Source: Bacteroidota bacterium
GTDB taxonomy: Bacteria > Bacteroidota > Bacteroidia > 2-12-FULL-35-15
Assembly: GCA_023251855.1 (NCBI GenBank)
Contig: JAHEYA010000113.1
Coordinates: 1-7,282, forward strand
Length of the DNA stretch: 7,282 nt
Direction of reading: 5' to 3'
This document shows, in pieces, positions 6,543 to 7,282 of the stretch. Each line of letters begins with the position of its first letter. The stretch's first letter is position 1. The notes beneath the pieces are model-generated. The model had not been told where the DNA came from and made no database searches. It worked only from the letters and a program-made list of their open reading frames with translations. The translations under genes were made by a program, and so were the position numbers.

Positions 6543-6959
6543 ATGGCACCACTCAAACAAAAAACACAAATTCAGATTCGCTTTAGCGATGTTGATAAAA
6601 TGGGACATGTGAACAATGCTACCTATGTTACCTATTTTGAATTAGCACGTTTAAATTATTTTGATTCACTTGCTAAGGATACGGAAAGGATCGACTGGGT
6701 GAACGAAGGAGTGATTCTTGCAAAAATTGTAATGGATTATCTACAGCCTGTTTTGATGGTGGATACTGTTTTTGTATCTACCTGGGTATCGCGTATCGGG
6801 TCAAAAAGTTTTGATATGACCTGCTCTATTGTAAAAGTGGTAAATGGCGTGGAAGTGGAAGTTGCAAAAGGTTTAGCGGTGATCGTTTGTTTTAATTATA
6901 CAACAAATCAAAGTATTCCCGTTCCTGAAAGATGGAAAGAAAAGATGGTTTGGTACTAG
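6543..6959 (+). CDS. Hot-dog fold acyl-CoA thioesterase, 4HBT/YbgC-like
   Basis: This 138-residue cytoplasmic enzyme of the 4-hydroxybenzoyl-CoA thioesterase family hydrolyses an acyl-CoA thioester; the substrate cannot be told from sequence. The signature RFSDVDKMGHVNNATYVTYF starts at residue 13. Asp18 corresponds to the catalytic aspartate of the Pseudomonas 4HBT enzyme (Asp17), followed by Gly21-His22-Val23-Asn24-Asn25 and the helix TYFELARLNYF. The rest fits the beta-sheet of the fold, including SRIGSKSFDM (83-92) and VAKGLAVIVCFN (107-118). Length is normal for a single hot-dog domain. The ATG at 6543 lies right after the palindrome arm and has no Shine-Dalgarno sequence. The TAG stop is inside the left arm of the next inverted repeat. 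Its neighbours suggest no shared pathway. Confidence 0.93.
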   Translation: MAPLKQKTQIQIRFSDVDKMGHVNNATYVTYFELARLNYFDSLAKDTERIDWVNEGVILAKIVMDYLQPVLMVDTVFVSTWVSRIGSKSFDMTCSIVKVVNGVEVEVAKGLAVIVCFNYTTNQSIPVPERWKEKMVWY

Positions 6960-7066
6960 TGATATGTAAAATGGAAAATGGAAGATGTAAGATGGTTAAA
7001 AGCCAATCTCAAAGCCCAAAACCCACATTTTCCATTTAACATCTTCCATTTAACATAACACTAGTA
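6954..7066. repeat. 23-bp inverted repeat between converging genes, possible two-way terminator
   Basis: The arms at 6954-6976 and 7044-7066 are complementary at 21 of 23 positions, both carrying ACTAGT at the outer end. Inside, both arms hold variants of short ATGGAARATG-like units (ATGGAAAATG, ATGGAAGATG, GATGTAAGATG) in swapped order, so the element looks built from a degenerate short repeat. The left arm contains the thioesterase stop codon (6957-6959), and the right arm ends 18 bp before the stop of the opposite-strand miaE gene. A fold here could stop transcription from both sides, although there is no classic T-run. It may also be a dispersed palindromic repeat. Confidence 0.65.
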
Positions 7067-7084
7067 TCAGTATTTTGCAAGGAA

Positions 7085-7282
7085 TTATCCATGAATAGTT
7101 TCTTCTTTTCCATAGTTGGTGATGATGGATGCTTCGTACTCTAACCATTCTTTCCAACGTTTATCAATATCAATACCATCGGCATATTTACGTGCAAATC
7201 CAATAAAAATAGTATAATGCCCAGCTTCGCTTATCATTAGTTCCCGATAAAATTTTGCGAGTTCCTGATCTTTAATGTTTTC
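7085..7282 (-). CDS. miaE: tRNA-(ms2io6A)-hydroxylase, MiaE-like (N-terminal part outside window)
   Basis: The minus strand gives the last 65 residues and the TAA stop (7087-7085) of a protein whose start lies beyond the right edge. The fragment has ELMISEAGHYTIFIGFARKY, which contains the ExxH metal-ligand motif of a non-haem diiron helical bundle, then RWKEWLEYEASIITNYGKEE and the terminal TIHG. This pattern and the ending match the MiaE family, which uses oxygen and a diiron centre to hydroxylate the isopentenyl group of ms2i6A at position 37 of tRNA. Family members are roughly 190-270 residues, so about a third or less is visible. The first diiron ligands cannot be checked. A related ferritin-like diiron protein is the alternative. 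It converges on the thioesterase gene. Confidence 0.85.
   Translation of the reverse strand, partial: ENIKDQELAKFYRELMISEAGHYTIFIGFARKYADGIDIDKRWKEWLEYEASIITNYGKEETIHG

Noticed and set aside
6543..7282. A thioesterase-tRNA hydroxylase functional module
   Set aside because: The genes converge from opposite strands and belong to unrelated processes. Adjacency alone does not support a system.

Overview
The window looks like chromosomal DNA from a member of the Bacteroidota, probably an environmental Cytophagia/Sphingobacteriia/Chitinophagaceae-type lineage. The evidence is low GC by eye, near absence of Shine-Dalgarno sequences, TAnnTTTG-type promoter elements just upstream of starts, a TPR-membrane-LytS kinase paired with a LytTR regulator, and AT-rich palindromic intergenic repeats. 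This placement is inference from style and gene content, not from a marker gene.

Layout from left to right. Positions 1-819 (minus) hold most of gcvT, the glycine cleavage aminomethyltransferase, whose C-terminal end lies outside the window. Positions 820-1100 separate gcvT from a divergent kinase gene and contain a 166-bp MITE-like element (901-1066) with 12-bp terminal inverted repeats, TA on both flanks and an internal 21-bp hairpin. Positions 1101-3729 (plus) are a two-gene operon: a sensor kinase with seven 40-residue TPR units, a membrane helix and a His_kinase/HATPase module, followed after 1 nt by a REC-LytTR response regulator. Positions 3730-4531 are a roughly 800-bp gap with a possible coding remnant (3725-3868), a 53-codon small ORF (4195-4356) and repeats resembling an operator plus a promoter element in front of the next gene. 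Positions 4532-6409 (plus) encode a membrane-bound WbpM/PglF-type nucleotide-sugar 4,6-dehydratase. Positions 6543-6959 (plus) encode a hot-dog acyl-CoA thioesterase, preceded by a long AT-rich palindrome. Positions 7085-7282 (minus) are the C-terminal part of a MiaE-like tRNA hydroxylase. It converges on the thioesterase across a long inverted repeat.

The kinase and regulator clearly act together: the TPR region probably senses outside the cytoplasm or in the envelope, and the LytTR protein binds DNA. The other genes (one-carbon metabolism, surface-sugar precursor synthesis, acyl-CoA hydrolysis, tRNA modification) look like unrelated housekeeping or surface genes. I found no phage, CRISPR, toxin-antitoxin or defence module and no convincing new multi-gene system. 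The most interesting points are the MITE-like element, the palindromic repeats around the thioesterase gene, the small ORF and the repeats upstream of the dehydratase.
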